Shown in pieces: positions 19,639-28,015 of a DNA stretch of 64,000 nucleotides. The first letter of the stretch is position 1. The number at the start of each line of letters is the position of its first letter. This stretch comes from Candidatus Dechloromonas phosphoritropha (GTDB taxonomy: Bacteria > Pseudomonadota > Gammaproteobacteria > Burkholderiales > Rhodocyclaceae), in contig JADKGN010000004.1 of the NCBI GenBank assembly GCA_016722705.1, positions 1,922,001 to 1,986,000 of the forward strand. The letters run 5' to 3'. A program made the position numbers and the translations under genes. Under the pieces are notes generated by a model, which saw only the letters and a program-made list of their open reading frames with translations, searched no databases and was not told where the DNA came from.

Positions 19639-19821
19639 TCAAAACTCCATCATTTCAAAATCGAATTTCCGCGCCCCGCATTCGGGACAAACCCAGTTCA
19701 TCGGGACATCCCCCCAGCGGGTTCCCGGCGGAATTCCTTCCGCCGGGATACCCAATGCCTCATCATAAATGAAACCGCAGATCAGACACATCCATGTTTT
19801 GCTATTTGTTTCGTTGTTCAT
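19639..19821 (-). CDS. rubA: Rubredoxin
   Basis: 60 aa, canonical length. Two CxxC(G) knuckles bind the Fe: CLICGF near residue 12 and CPECGA near residue 45, with the conserved WGDVPMNWVCP stretch. The ATG at 19821 (MNNETNSK) gives the family length; the longer open frame upstream is non-coding. The gene sits directly before pilG, a common betaproteobacterial arrangement, and is divergent from thiD (88 bp between starts). Confidence 0.95.
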   Translation of the reverse strand: MNNETNSKTWMCLICGFIYDEALGIPAEGIPPGTRWGDVPMNWVCPECGARKFDFEMMEF

Positions 19822-19909
19822 TTGGTGGCGTTCGATGGCAGCCGGATTCGGATAAAATCCGCTCAATCTTACCCAATCGCCGCCTTGCGCGCCATGTCCG
19901 CGGCAATTC

Positions 19910-20773
19910 ATGACTACCGCAACTCCAATTCCCCCGCTTGTCCTGGCATTTGCCGCCAGCGATCCCACTGCTGGTGCCGGCGTTCAGGCGGACTCCCTGA
20001 CCCTGGCCAGCCTCGGTTGCCATCCCCTGTCAGCGCTGACCGCATTGACGGTCCAGGACACCGTCGGCGTCAAAGGCGTGCATGCCGTTGCCGCCGACCT
20101 CCTGGAGCGCCAGGCGCGAACGCTGCTCGACGACATGCAAGTGGCGGTCTTCAAGATCGGCGTACTCGGCAGCGTAGAAAACGTCGTCGCCGTTGCCGGA
20201 ATCCTGGCCGATCATCCCGACATTCCCGTTGTCTTCGACCCGGTGCTGGCCTCGGGGCGCGGCGACGATTTCTCTGGCGAAGCGATCATTGCCGCGATGC
20301 GCGAATTCCTGTTGCCGCGGACCACGTTACTGACTCCAAACGCCCCGGAGGCGAGACGGCTTGCCAAATACCAGGACGACGAAGACGAACCCGGAATCGA
20401 ACTCTGCGCGCAACGCCTGATCGCGATGGGCGCGCAATACGTCCTGATCACGGGAACGCACGAAGTGACCCCGGAGGTCATCAATACCCTGTATGGCCCG
20501 GGCGGCGTGATGCGCCAGGATCGCTGGGAGCGCCTGCCCGGGAGTTATCACGGCTCGGGGTGCACCCTGGCATCGGCAATCGCTGGCCACCTCGCCGGGG
20601 GCGCCAGCATCGACGATGCCGTGCGCTATGCGCAGGACTACACCTGGCAGACACTGGTCCACGGTTTCCGGCCCGGCGGGGGCCAGTTCATCCCGGACCG
20701 CTTCTTCCGGGCCCGCAGCGAAGGCGATAAGGTTGCGATGAGCCAAGGTGGAGATGATGGCGATGGCCGATAA
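19910..20773 (+). CDS. thiD: Hydroxymethylpyrimidine/phosphomethylpyrimidine kinase
   Basis: 287 aa. Ribokinase-like fold: the N-terminal LAFAASDPTAGAGVQAD glycine-rich segment, VFDPVLASGRGDDF, LTPNAPEARRL and the GSGCTLASAIAGHLA anion-hole motif with the catalytic base near the C-terminus. It phosphorylates HMP to HMP-PP for thiamine synthesis. A TAAAAT -10-like hexamer lies about 50 bp upstream. It overlaps thiE; thiD-thiE-hemL form one transcript. Confidence 0.95.
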   Translation: MTTATPIPPLVLAFAASDPTAGAGVQADSLTLASLGCHPLSALTALTVQDTVGVKGVHAVAADLLERQARTLLDDMQVAVFKIGVLGSVENVVAVAGILADHPDIPVVFDPVLASGRGDDFSGEAIIAAMREFLLPRTTLLTPNAPEARRLAKYQDDEDEPGIELCAQRLIAMGAQYVLITGTHEVTPEVINTLYGPGGVMRQDRWERLPGSYHGSGCTLASAIAGHLAGGASIDDAVRYAQDYTWQTLVHGFRPGGGQFIPDRFFRARSEGDKVAMSQGGDDGDGR

Positions 20774-21395
20774 GTTGCGCGGACTCTACGCGATTACGCC
20801 GGAATGCAGCGATCGCAACCGCCTGCTGGCCGACGTCGAAGCCGCGTTGCGTGGTGGCTGCCGCTTCGTGCAGTACCGCGACAAGGCCAGCGCTGCCCCC
20901 GAGCGCGTGGCCCGGGCACATGCCCTGCGCCGGCTTACGCTGGATTTCAACGCCAGGCTCCTGATCAATGACGACATGGCCTTGACCGTTCTGGTCAAGG
21001 CCGATGGTATCCACCTCGGCCGGGACGATGGCAACCTGGTCGCGGCTCGTGCCATTCTTGGGTCGGAAAGGCTCCTCGGCGCGTCGTGCTATGCCGACTT
21101 CGCGGTGGCGCGCAAGGCCGCCGCTGCCGGAGCCGATTACGTCGCGTTTGGCGCCATTTTTCCATCGCTCACTAAGCCAAATGCCGTGTCTGCCGCGGTC
21201 GACCTGTTTTCTCGGGCCAAAACCACGTTGACCGTGGCAAGCTGCGCCATCGGCGGCATCACGCTCGCCAATGCGCCAGCCCTGGTCGCCGCTGGCACCG
21301 ACCTGCTCGCCGTCATCAGCGACCTGTTTGGCGCACCGGACATCGCGGCTCGTGCCGCTGCCTATCAACGCCTATTCGAGGAAGTACAACCATGA
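20763..21395 (+). CDS. thiE: Thiamine-phosphate synthase
   Basis: About 210 aa from ATG 20763 (MADKLRGLYAITPE); ATGs at 20754 and 20757 are also possible. TIM-barrel with the early GLYAITPE strand, CRFVQYRDKA, LLINDDMALTVLVKADGIHLGRDD, GASCYADF and CAIGGITLANAPAL. It joins HMP-PP and thiazole phosphate into thiamine phosphate. The start overlaps thiD, and its stop overlaps the hemL start as ATGA. Confidence 0.95.
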   Translation: MADKLRGLYAITPECSDRNRLLADVEAALRGGCRFVQYRDKASAAPERVARAHALRRLTLDFNARLLINDDMALTVLVKADGIHLGRDDGNLVAARAILGSERLLGASCYADFAVARKAAAAGADYVAFGAIFPSLTKPNAVSAAVDLFSRAKTTLTVASCAIGGITLANAPALVAAGTDLLAVISDLFGAPDIAARAAAYQRLFEEVQP

Positions 21396-22675
21396 GCACA
21401 CGCAACGAGCAGCTTTTCGCACGCGCCCAGCGCCACATTCCCGGCGGCGTCAATTCGCCGGTGCGCGCTTTCCGTTCGGTCGGCGGCACGCCCTGTTTCT
21501 TCCAGAAGGGTGTCGGCGCGAAAGTGCAGGATGCCGATGGCAAGTGGTACACCGATTACGTCGGCTCTTGGGGTCCGCTGATCCTCGGCCATGCCCACCC
21601 GGAAGTCATCGCCGCCGTCCAGGCTGCCGTCGTCGACGGCCTGACCTTCGGCGCGCCGACCGAGCGCGAGGTCGAAATCGCTGATCTGCTGTGCGAACTG
21701 GTGCCGTCGATGGATATGGTGCGCCTGGTCTCCTCGGGCACCGAGGCGACGATGAGCGCCATCCGCCTGGCACGCGGCCATACCGGCCGCGACGTGCTGA
21801 TCAAGTTCGAAGGCTGTTACCACGGTCATTCTGACAGCCTGCTGGTCAAGGCCGGTTCCGGCGCACTGACCTTCGGCAACCCATCTTCCAGCGGCGTGCC
21901 GGCCGATCTGGCGCGGCACACCATGGTGCTGGCCTACAATAATCCGCAGGAATTGGTAGACGCCTTTGCGAAACATGGCGACAAGATCGCCGCTGTCATC
22001 GTCGAGCCGGTGGTCGGCAACATGAACCTGATCGCACCGACGCCGGAATTCCTGAAAGCCATGCGCGAGCAGTGTACAAAACACGGCGTCGTGCTGATTT
22101 TCGACGAAGTAATGACTGGCTTCCGCGTCGACCTCAATAGCGCCCAGGGGCTGTTCGGCATCACGCCTGACCTGTCCACATTCGGCAAGGTGGTCGGTGG
22201 CGGCATGCCGCTCGGCGCTTTCGGCGGCAAGCGCGAAATCATGGAACAGATCGCTCCGCTCGGCCCGGTCTACCAGGCCGGCACCCTGTCCGGCAATCCG
22301 GTCGCCACGGCCGCCGGGCTGGCGACGCTGAAGCTGATCCAGGCCTCCGGCTTCTATGAAAATCTGACCACCAGGACCAAAGCGCTGTGCGACGGTCTGG
22401 TCGCCGCAGCCAAAGAACATGGCGTCGCCTTTGCCGCGCAGAACATCGGCGGCATGTTCGGCCTTTATTTCTCCGAAAACTGCCCGACGACCTACGACGA
22501 AGTGCTGGCCTGCGACAAGGAGGCCTTCAACCGCTTCTTCCACGCCATGCTCGACGCCGGCCATTATTTCGCGCCGTCGGCTTTCGAAGCCGGTTTCGTT
22601 TCCGCCGCGCATTCGGATGCCGACATCGCGGCGACCGTCGTCGCCGCCGCCGACTATTTCGCCAGTCTCAACTGA
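21392..22675 (+). CDS. hemL: Glutamate-1-semialdehyde 2,1-aminomutase
   Basis: 427 aa, class III aminotransferase fold. Visible: IPGGVNSPVRAF start, SSGTEATMSAIRLARG, CYHGHSDSLLVKAGSGAL, LIFDEVMTGFRV, and the PLP-binding lysine in STFGKVVGGGMPLGAFGG. It makes 5-aminolevulinate in the C5 haem pathway. Translationally coupled to thiE by an ATGA overlap. Convergent with the CorA-like gene; 102 bp between ends. Confidence 0.97.
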   Translation: MSTRNEQLFARAQRHIPGGVNSPVRAFRSVGGTPCFFQKGVGAKVQDADGKWYTDYVGSWGPLILGHAHPEVIAAVQAAVVDGLTFGAPTEREVEIADLLCELVPSMDMVRLVSSGTEATMSAIRLARGHTGRDVLIKFEGCYHGHSDSLLVKAGSGALTFGNPSSSGVPADLARHTMVLAYNNPQELVDAFAKHGDKIAAVIVEPVVGNMNLIAPTPEFLKAMREQCTKHGVVLIFDEVMTGFRVDLNSAQGLFGITPDLSTFGKVVGGGMPLGAFGGKREIMEQIAPLGPVYQAGTLSGNPVATAAGLATLKLIQASGFYENLTTRTKALCDGLVAAAKEHGVAFAAQNIGGMFGLYFSENCPTTYDEVLACDKEAFNRFFHAMLDAGHYFAPSAFEAGFVSAAHSDADIAATVVAAADYFASLN

Positions 22676-22777
22676 GCACAGGCTGCGCCCGGAGCGTTGT
22701 GACGGCCTCCGGCCGCGAGCCATTGATCCACCCCGAGCTGAGCAGCAACCCGGCGGTAGCATTTTTTGGAACGACGA

Positions 22778-24175
22778 TCAGGCACTCTTGGTGGCGACGG
22801 CTCGCGGGCGTTTGGGCTGCCGTTTCTCGAAATAGCGCAGGCCAAAGAACATTAAGGCTCCGACCAGGATCACGAAGACCGTAAAGAGTTCGTAGGCAAA
22901 CCACATCGGCAACTCGAACGCCTGCGCCATCGTCGAAAACTCGGACATGCCGCCCATGCCAGCGAGAACGTTGATCGGCATGAAGACGACGCTGAGTACC
23001 GTCAGCCGCTCGATCTTCCTGTTCGCGTTGATGTTGATCGCACTGTCCGTGGCATCCATCAGGAAGTTGATCTTGTTGAACAGGAAGGCCGTGTGCCCAT
23101 CGAGGGACTCGATGTCGCGCAGAATCTCGCGCACATCCGAAAGCTGAACCTTCGACAGCAACTTGCCGCGCATCAGGAAGGACAGGGCGCGCCGGGTATC
23201 CAGCACGCTGCGGCGGGTGCGTCCGTTGATGTCCTCGGCCTCGGCGGCGCCGGCCAGTATCTGTGACGCTTCGACATCGGTAATCGCTGACCTGAGTACC
23301 TGCGTGCCGACTCGCTCCAGTTCGCCATAGACGCCCTCGAGGGCGTTCGCCGAGTACTCCACGTCGGCGGCGTAGAGGTCGAGCAGGACGTCCGTGCCAG
23401 ACTTCACATAACCCGGCTGACTGCGGGCGCGCAGTCTTTGCAGGCGGAAGACTGGCAGTTCCTCACTGCGCACCGAAAAAAGGATGTCGTTGTGCACGAT
23501 GAAGCCAACCGCCACGTTGCGTGACCCCGCGTCGAGATCGAGGAGAAAGTCGGAACGCAGGTGGACCTCGCCGTTGTCCTCGACGTAGTAGCGCGCACTC
23601 GATTCGAGGTCGTTCAGGTCTTCCGGGTCCGGGATTTCCAGTCCATAGTGCTTGCTGACCCAGCTGCGCACGCGCGCCGTCGGCGCCACCAGGTCGACCC
23701 AGATCGGCTTGATGTTGGCAAGCAGGGCCGGACGATCGACAGTTACCTGGCGCAGCCGGCCGTTCTGAAGTTCGAAGGCGTTGACCATCACCTTGCTGCT
23801 GGTGTGCTGGCCGTCGCCGATCAGTTCCTCGGCGACGTCCTCGGCCAGCAGGTCGAGAATGCCGTCGAGGCGATCCTCGGCGATCTCCTTCCAGGCTATC
23901 GCGCGATCGTCTTCCGGCAAGGCGCTGAGGACGACGGCGATCGCCACGGTCGGCATGGTGGCGAGGAAGGTTCGCAGCCGGAACTGCTGTTCGCGATGGA
24001 GGACATCCAGCAGTTCCTGGCGGGGGCCCTCCTGGTTCCGGGTTTCCTCGTCGTAAAAACGAGCCTTGGCGACCAAACCATTAACCTGGGCGAGGTCGTC
24101 CTTGACTTCTTTGGCGTCGGTCAGATCTTCGTCGGCATTTGGACTGGCGTCGTTCAGGTGGTCTTGCTGGGTCAT
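22778..24175 (-). CDS. CorA-family divalent cation transporter with N-terminal MgtE_N-like helical region
   Basis: 465 aa. Residues ~60-115 resemble the MgtE N-domain (FLATMPTVAIAVVLSALPEDDR... DLLAEDVAEELIG), followed by a CorA-type alpha/beta funnel domain, the long coiled stalk helix (DGHTAFLFNKINFLMDATDS) and two C-terminal TM helices. Where CorA has YGMN at the end of TM1, this protein reads LAGMGGMSEF, so the selectivity Asn is replaced by Gly. Metal specificity is therefore uncertain. The C-terminus is basic (KRQPKRPR). The start is 52 bp after the response regulator gene on the same strand, so the three genes are probably co-transcribed; AGAGGA lies before the ATG. Confidence 0.82.
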   Translation of the reverse strand: MTQQDHLNDASPNADEDLTDAKEVKDDLAQVNGLVAKARFYDEETRNQEGPRQELLDVLHREQQFRLRTFLATMPTVAIAVVLSALPEDDRAIAWKEIAEDRLDGILDLLAEDVAEELIGDGQHTSSKVMVNAFELQNGRLRQVTVDRPALLANIKPIWVDLVAPTARVRSWVSKHYGLEIPDPEDLNDLESSARYYVEDNGEVHLRSDFLLDLDAGSRNVAVGFIVHNDILFSVRSEELPVFRLQRLRARSQPGYVKSGTDVLLDLYAADVEYSANALEGVYGELERVGTQVLRSAITDVEASQILAGAAEAEDINGRTRRSVLDTRRALSFLMRGKLLSKVQLSDVREILRDIESLDGHTAFLFNKINFLMDATDSAININANRKIERLTVLSVVFMPINVLAGMGGMSEFSTMAQAFELPMWFAYELFTVFVILVGALMFFGLRYFEKRQPKRPRAVATKSA

Positions 24176-24227
24176 GATCGAAATCCTCTTTGTTCCTTAT
24201 CTGGCAATCGATCCGCGCGATTGCAGG

Positions 24228-24917
24228 TTACGGTTGGAAACGGTAGCCGACGCCGGTTTCCGTCAGGATATGGCGCGGGCGGGTCGGATCGGTCTCGAGC
24301 TTCTGCCGGAGACGCCCGACATAGATCCTGAGGTAGTGGTTCTTCTCACGGTTAGCCGGCCCCCAGACCTTGTCAATCAGGAAACCGTGCGTCAACACGC
24401 GGCCCGGATTACTCAATAGCTGGACGAGCAGATTGTACTCCCGCAGCGTCAGATGAACCTCCGCTCCCGCGCGCTGGATAACGTGTCGCGCAAGGTCCGC
24501 CTCGACATCGCCGAAGGCATGTAGGGCGCCTGCATTGCCGCGTATCTGGTTGCGGCGCAACATCGCCCGCACGCGGGCGCGCAGTTCGCCGACACCGAAC
24601 GGCTTGGTCAGGTAATCGTCGGCGCCGGCATCGAGGGCGGCAATCTTGTCCGACTCGTCGGAGCGCGCCGAGAGGACGAGGATGGGAACGGTCGACCACA
24701 CGCGCAGCTCCCGGATGAAGTCGACGCCGTCGCGGTCCGGGAGCCCGAGGTCGAGAACCACCAGGTCCGGGCGCTCGCGCGCTGCCAGGTCGAGACCCTG
24801 GGCGACCGATCCGGCCTCGCACGCCCGGCACGATTCATCGCGGAGGGCGCTGCAGACGAAGCGCCGGATCTGCGGCTCGTCTTCGACGACCACGGCGAGG
24901 GGTGACAGCGTGTTCAA
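24228..24917 (-). CDS. KdpE-like OmpR-family response regulator
   Basis: 229 aa from a TTG start at 24917 that overlaps the kinase stop as TTGA, with GAGGA upstream. The receiver has VVEDEPQIRR, phosphoacceptor in LVVLDLGLPDRDG, VLSARSDESDK and YLTKPFGVGEL; the winged helix ends LRIYVGRLRQKLE..TETGVGYRF. The overall sequence is KdpE-like. No kdpFABC genes are in the window; the next gene in the same direction is the CorA-like transporter, which makes it a candidate target. Confidence 0.88.
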   Translation of the reverse strand: MNTLSPLAVVVEDEPQIRRFVCSALRDESCRACEAGSVAQGLDLAARERPDLVVLDLGLPDRDGVDFIRELRVWSTVPILVLSARSDESDKIAALDAGADDYLTKPFGVGELRARVRAMLRRNQIRGNAGALHAFGDVEADLARHVIQRAGAEVHLTLREYNLLVQLLSNPGRVLTHGFLIDKVWGPANREKNHYLRIYVGRLRQKLETDPTRPRHILTETGVGYRFQP

Positions 24918-26344
24918 GTTTCGTCCTCGATCGTGACCGGCGGCGTCAGGCACGGCAGCGTGAACCGCACGCAGGCGCCGCTGACGCTGTTCTCGGCTCG
25001 GATGCTTCCATCATGCGCATCGACGATGGCCTTGCAGATGGCGAGTCCGAGTCCGGCACCCGGAATGCAGGATTCGTTCGTTCCACGCACGAAGAGATCG
25101 AACATCGACTCGATGCGTCCCGCCGGGAACCCGGAACCGTCGTTGCACACCGAGACCTCGAGATGCGTGGACGATTGCCGCGCCGCCAGCGAGATGCACG
25201 CGCCCGCTCGCGCATACTTGAAGGCGTTGTCGAGCAGATTGCAGAGGACCCGCTCGATCAGTACGGCGTCGAAGAACATCAGCGGCAGGTTGGGGGCCAG
25301 TTCAGCAGTCACGTGGCGGTCGGGTGCGACACTCTCGGACAGTCGCAGGCTGCTGCCGACGACATCCTCGAACGGCTGCCATTCCCGGCGCAACGGGGTG
25401 CTGCCGCTTTTCAGCCGCGCCATGTCGAGCAGGTTGGAGAGCAGCTTGTGCATGGCCCGTGCCTGGTCACGGATGATGCCGGCCGTTTCGGTGGCGTCGG
25501 CCGGCAGCGTCTCGCGCTGCTGGGCGAGGGTGTCGGCAAGACCGACCAGAGTGGTCAGGGGTGTGCGCAGGTCGTGTGACAGCGATGAGAGCACGGACGT
25601 GCGCAGGCGTTCGTCAGCGACCATGAGTTCGGCCTTCTGCGCGGCCTCGGCGTAGTGAAGACGCTCGAGTGCGAGTGCCGCGAGAGACGTCAGAGCCTCG
25701 ACCGCCTTGTGCTGCTCGTCGGCAAGCGGGGCATGGTCGTCCAGCGGCGTCACGGCAAGTACGCCGCGAACCCGCGTCACGGTGCGCAGTGGAAAACAGG
25801 TGATGCCGGCTCCGGCGTGGTCGGCGAGGCGATCATCGTCGCCGACGTCAAGGAGATTTCCACTCAGGCCGCGATTGCTCAGGTAACGCTGCATTGCCTC
25901 GAGAATCTGGGTGACGTCATGGGCGCCGGCCATGTCCCTCGCCGCCTCGTAGAGTTGGCGAGTCTCCCGCTCGCGCGCCCGGGCCTCATGGGTCTTCGCG
26001 GCAGCCCGTGAAACGAGCTGAGCCGTCACCAGGCCGACTGCGAGCATGATCACAAAGGTCAGCACATGCTCGGCATCGCCGAAGAATAGGAAGTGATGCG
26101 GCGAGTCGAAGTAGTAGTCGAACAGCGCGACGCTCAGGAACGAGGCGACGACGGCGGGTCCGCGACCGAGAAAAGTGGCAACAAGAAACACCGTGAGCAG
26201 GAAGAGCATCACAATGTCGGGCAGATCGAGGTGATCCCGCAAGGGGAACGCGACGGCCGCCGTCAGGCAACAGGCCGCGACGGCCGCCATGTAATCGGCG
26301 GCGCGGCGGGTCGATGCGGACTGCAGCGTGACTGCGAAGGACAT
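24914..26344 (-). CDS. KdpD-like sensor histidine kinase lacking the KdpD/USP N-terminal domains
   Basis: 476 aa from ATG 26344 (MSFAVTLQS). Order: DUF4118-like block of four TM segments with the DYYFDSPHHFLFF motif, a GAF-like region, HisKA with the phosphoacceptor in LSSLSHDLRTPLTTL, and HATPase (DNAFKYA; GSGFPAGRIESMF; GAGLGLAICKAIVDAH). Full KdpD is about 890 aa; the nucleotide-binding KdpD domain and USP domain are missing, and the upstream sequence does not encode them. The gene is coupled to the KdpE-like regulator (4 bp overlap). A 154 bp gap separates it from mtgA. Confidence 0.88.
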   Translation of the reverse strand: MSFAVTLQSASTRRAADYMAAVAACCLTAAVAFPLRDHLDLPDIVMLFLLTVFLVATFLGRGPAVVASFLSVALFDYYFDSPHHFLFFGDAEHVLTFVIMLAVGLVTAQLVSRAAAKTHEARARERETRQLYEAARDMAGAHDVTQILEAMQRYLSNRGLSGNLLDVGDDDRLADHAGAGITCFPLRTVTRVRGVLAVTPLDDHAPLADEQHKAVEALTSLAALALERLHYAEAAQKAELMVADERLRTSVLSSLSHDLRTPLTTLVGLADTLAQQRETLPADATETAGIIRDQARAMHKLLSNLLDMARLKSGSTPLRREWQPFEDVVGSSLRLSESVAPDRHVTAELAPNLPLMFFDAVLIERVLCNLLDNAFKYARAGACISLAARQSSTHLEVSVCNDGSGFPAGRIESMFDLFVRGTNESCIPGAGLGLAICKAIVDAHDGSIRAENSVSGACVRFTLPCLTPPVTIEDET

Positions 26345-26498
26345 GGAATCCGGCCAGTGGTGTCGAGCGGCAGGCAGTTTCCCACTCTCCGCATAAATTA
26401 GGTGTAAACATTGCCGGAAATGGTTGATCGACGGCGTGTGAACGCGGAAATTCTGACGCGATTCGCTGTTGTCGCAAGTGCGACCAGCGAGGTGCCGG

Positions 26499-27194
26499 TC
26501 AGGGAATTTCGGCCGCCGGCATGCGCGCGAGAATGATCGCGGTCTTGCGCCCGAGGCCGGGTGCATTGCGATTGCGGTCGTAGAAGCGGGGATTCGGCAC
26601 GATCCCCGCCAGCCGGGCAGCCTGCTCCGGACCAAGCTGGCCAGCACCGATGCCGTAGTAGTGGCGGGCGGCCGCTTCGGCGCCAAAAACGCCGTTGCCC
26701 CACTCGATGACGTTCAGATAGACCTCGAAAATCCGGCGCTTGCTCCACAGGTTTTCGAGCATCAGCGTGATGACGGCTTCTTCGGCCTTGCGGAAATAGG
26801 ATTTTGTCGGCGTCAGGAAGAGGTTCTTCGCCAGTTGCTGGCTGATGGTCGACCCCCCGGCAACGGTCCGCCCGCGCTTCTGATTCTTCTCCATGGCCTT
26901 CTGGATGCCTTCCCAGTCGAAGCCTTCATGATCGACGAACCTGGCGTCTTCCGAGGCGATGATGGCGCGTTTGAGATGAGGCGAAATCCGCTCATAGGCG
27001 ACCCACTGCTTCTTCAAACGGGCGTCGGGATTCTTCTCGCGCAACTCGCCCAAGCGAATTTCCATAAAGCGCGTCGTGCCCGGGTCAACCCATTTCCACA
27101 GCAGCACCCAGCCGAGCAGCCACAACTGCCAGATGAGGAAGACGCCGATCAGGCCGAGCAATGCCCACTTGAACCAGCGGCCCAGCCGGCTCAT
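26499..27194 (-). CDS. mtgA: Monofunctional biosynthetic peptidoglycan transglycosylase
   Basis: 231 aa, GT51. One N-terminal TM helix (WALLGLIGVFLIWQLWLLG) then the transglycosylase domain: catalytic Glu in IIASEDARFVDHEGFDW, TVAGGSTISQQLAKNLFL, and EVYLNVIEWGNGVFG. It polymerises lipid II glycan chains at the outer face of the inner membrane. The start overlaps the aroE stop by 4 bp. Last gene of the clcA-to-mtgA run. Confidence 0.96.
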   Translation of the reverse strand: MSRLGRWFKWALLGLIGVFLIWQLWLLGWVLLWKWVDPGTTRFMEIRLGELREKNPDARLKKQWVAYERISPHLKRAIIASEDARFVDHEGFDWEGIQKAMEKNQKRGRTVAGGSTISQQLAKNLFLTPTKSYFRKAEEAVITLMLENLWSKRRIFEVYLNVIEWGNGVFGAEAAARHYYGIGAGQLGPEQAARLAGIVPNPRFYDRNRNAPGLGRKTAIILARMPAAEIP

Positions 27195-28015
27195 GCCGGC
27201 AGTTGTTCGCGAAGTTCCGCGAGTACCTGCGCGCTGTCCGGCCGCACCCCGCGCCAGACGAAAAAAGCCTCGGCCGCCTGCTCGACCAGTATGCCGAGAC
27301 CATCAGCCAGACGGGCAGCGCCCTGTTCGCGGGCCAGCGCGAGAAATGGCGTCTCACCCTTGCCGTACATCATGTCGTAGGCGAGGCTGCCGGAAGCGAA
27401 GATGCCGGCCGGCAAAGGCAGCGTCGCCCCGGAGAGGCTGGCCGAGGTGGCGTTGATGACGACATCGAATGTTCGGCTAGCGGTTTTGGCAAAGTTTCCG
27501 GCGTTGACCGTGGCAAGGTCGGAAAACTGTCCTGCCAGCGTCTCCGCCTTGTCGCCGCTGCGGTTGGCAATGAACAGACCGGTCGGCTGGCGCTCGAGAA
27601 GCGGCGCGATGACGCCGCGTGCGGCGCCGCCGGCCCCGAGCAGCAGAACACGCCGGCCGGCCAGCGGAAATCCCAGATTGACCTCGATGTCGCGGACCAG
27701 GCCGGCACCGTCGGTGTTGTCGCCGAAAATTTCATTCCTCCCAAAAGCGAGTGTGTTGACCGCTCCCGCCCGCTCCGCGCGCGCGCTGCGGCGGCTGCAC
27801 AGACCGAAGGCCTCCTCCTTGAAGGGGAGAGTGACATTCGCCCCCTTGCCGCCGGCGGCGGCGAAGTCGCCAACCGCCGCGGCGAATCCATCAAGCGGGA
27901 CGAGAATCGCTTCGTAGCTCAGGTCCTGATGGCACTGCGCCGCGAACCGGGCATGAATGGCCGGCGACCGGGAATGGGCAACCGGATTCCCGATCACGCA
28001 ATAGCGATCGGTCAT
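27191..28015 (-). CDS. aroE: Shikimate dehydrogenase (NADP+)
   Basis: 274 aa. Substrate domain has NPVAHSRSPAIHARFA and the catalytic Lys in GANVTLPFKEEAF; GDNTDGAGLVRD follows; the cofactor domain carries the GAGGAARGVI glycine loop and NRSGDKAE for NADP. It reduces 3-dehydroshikimate in aromatic amino acid synthesis. Four-base overlaps with tonB-like and mtgA genes show tight coupling. Confidence 0.96.
   Translation of the reverse strand: MTDRYCVIGNPVAHSRSPAIHARFAAQCHQDLSYEAILVPLDGFAAAVGDFAAAGGKGANVTLPFKEEAFGLCSRRSARAERAGAVNTLAFGRNEIFGDNTDGAGLVRDIEVNLGFPLAGRRVLLLGAGGAARGVIAPLLERQPTGLFIANRSGDKAETLAGQFSDLATVNAGNFAKTASRTFDVVINATSASLSGATLPLPAGIFASGSLAYDMMYGKGETPFLALAREQGAARLADGLGILVEQAAEAFFVWRGVRPDSAQVLAELREQLPA

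Noticed and set aside
26345..26686. N-terminal extension of the KdpD-like kinase up to 26686
   Set aside because: The extra 114 residues overlap mtgA antisense-free sequence in another frame and show no KdpD or USP domain features; the first hydrophobic segment begins after the ATG at 26344.
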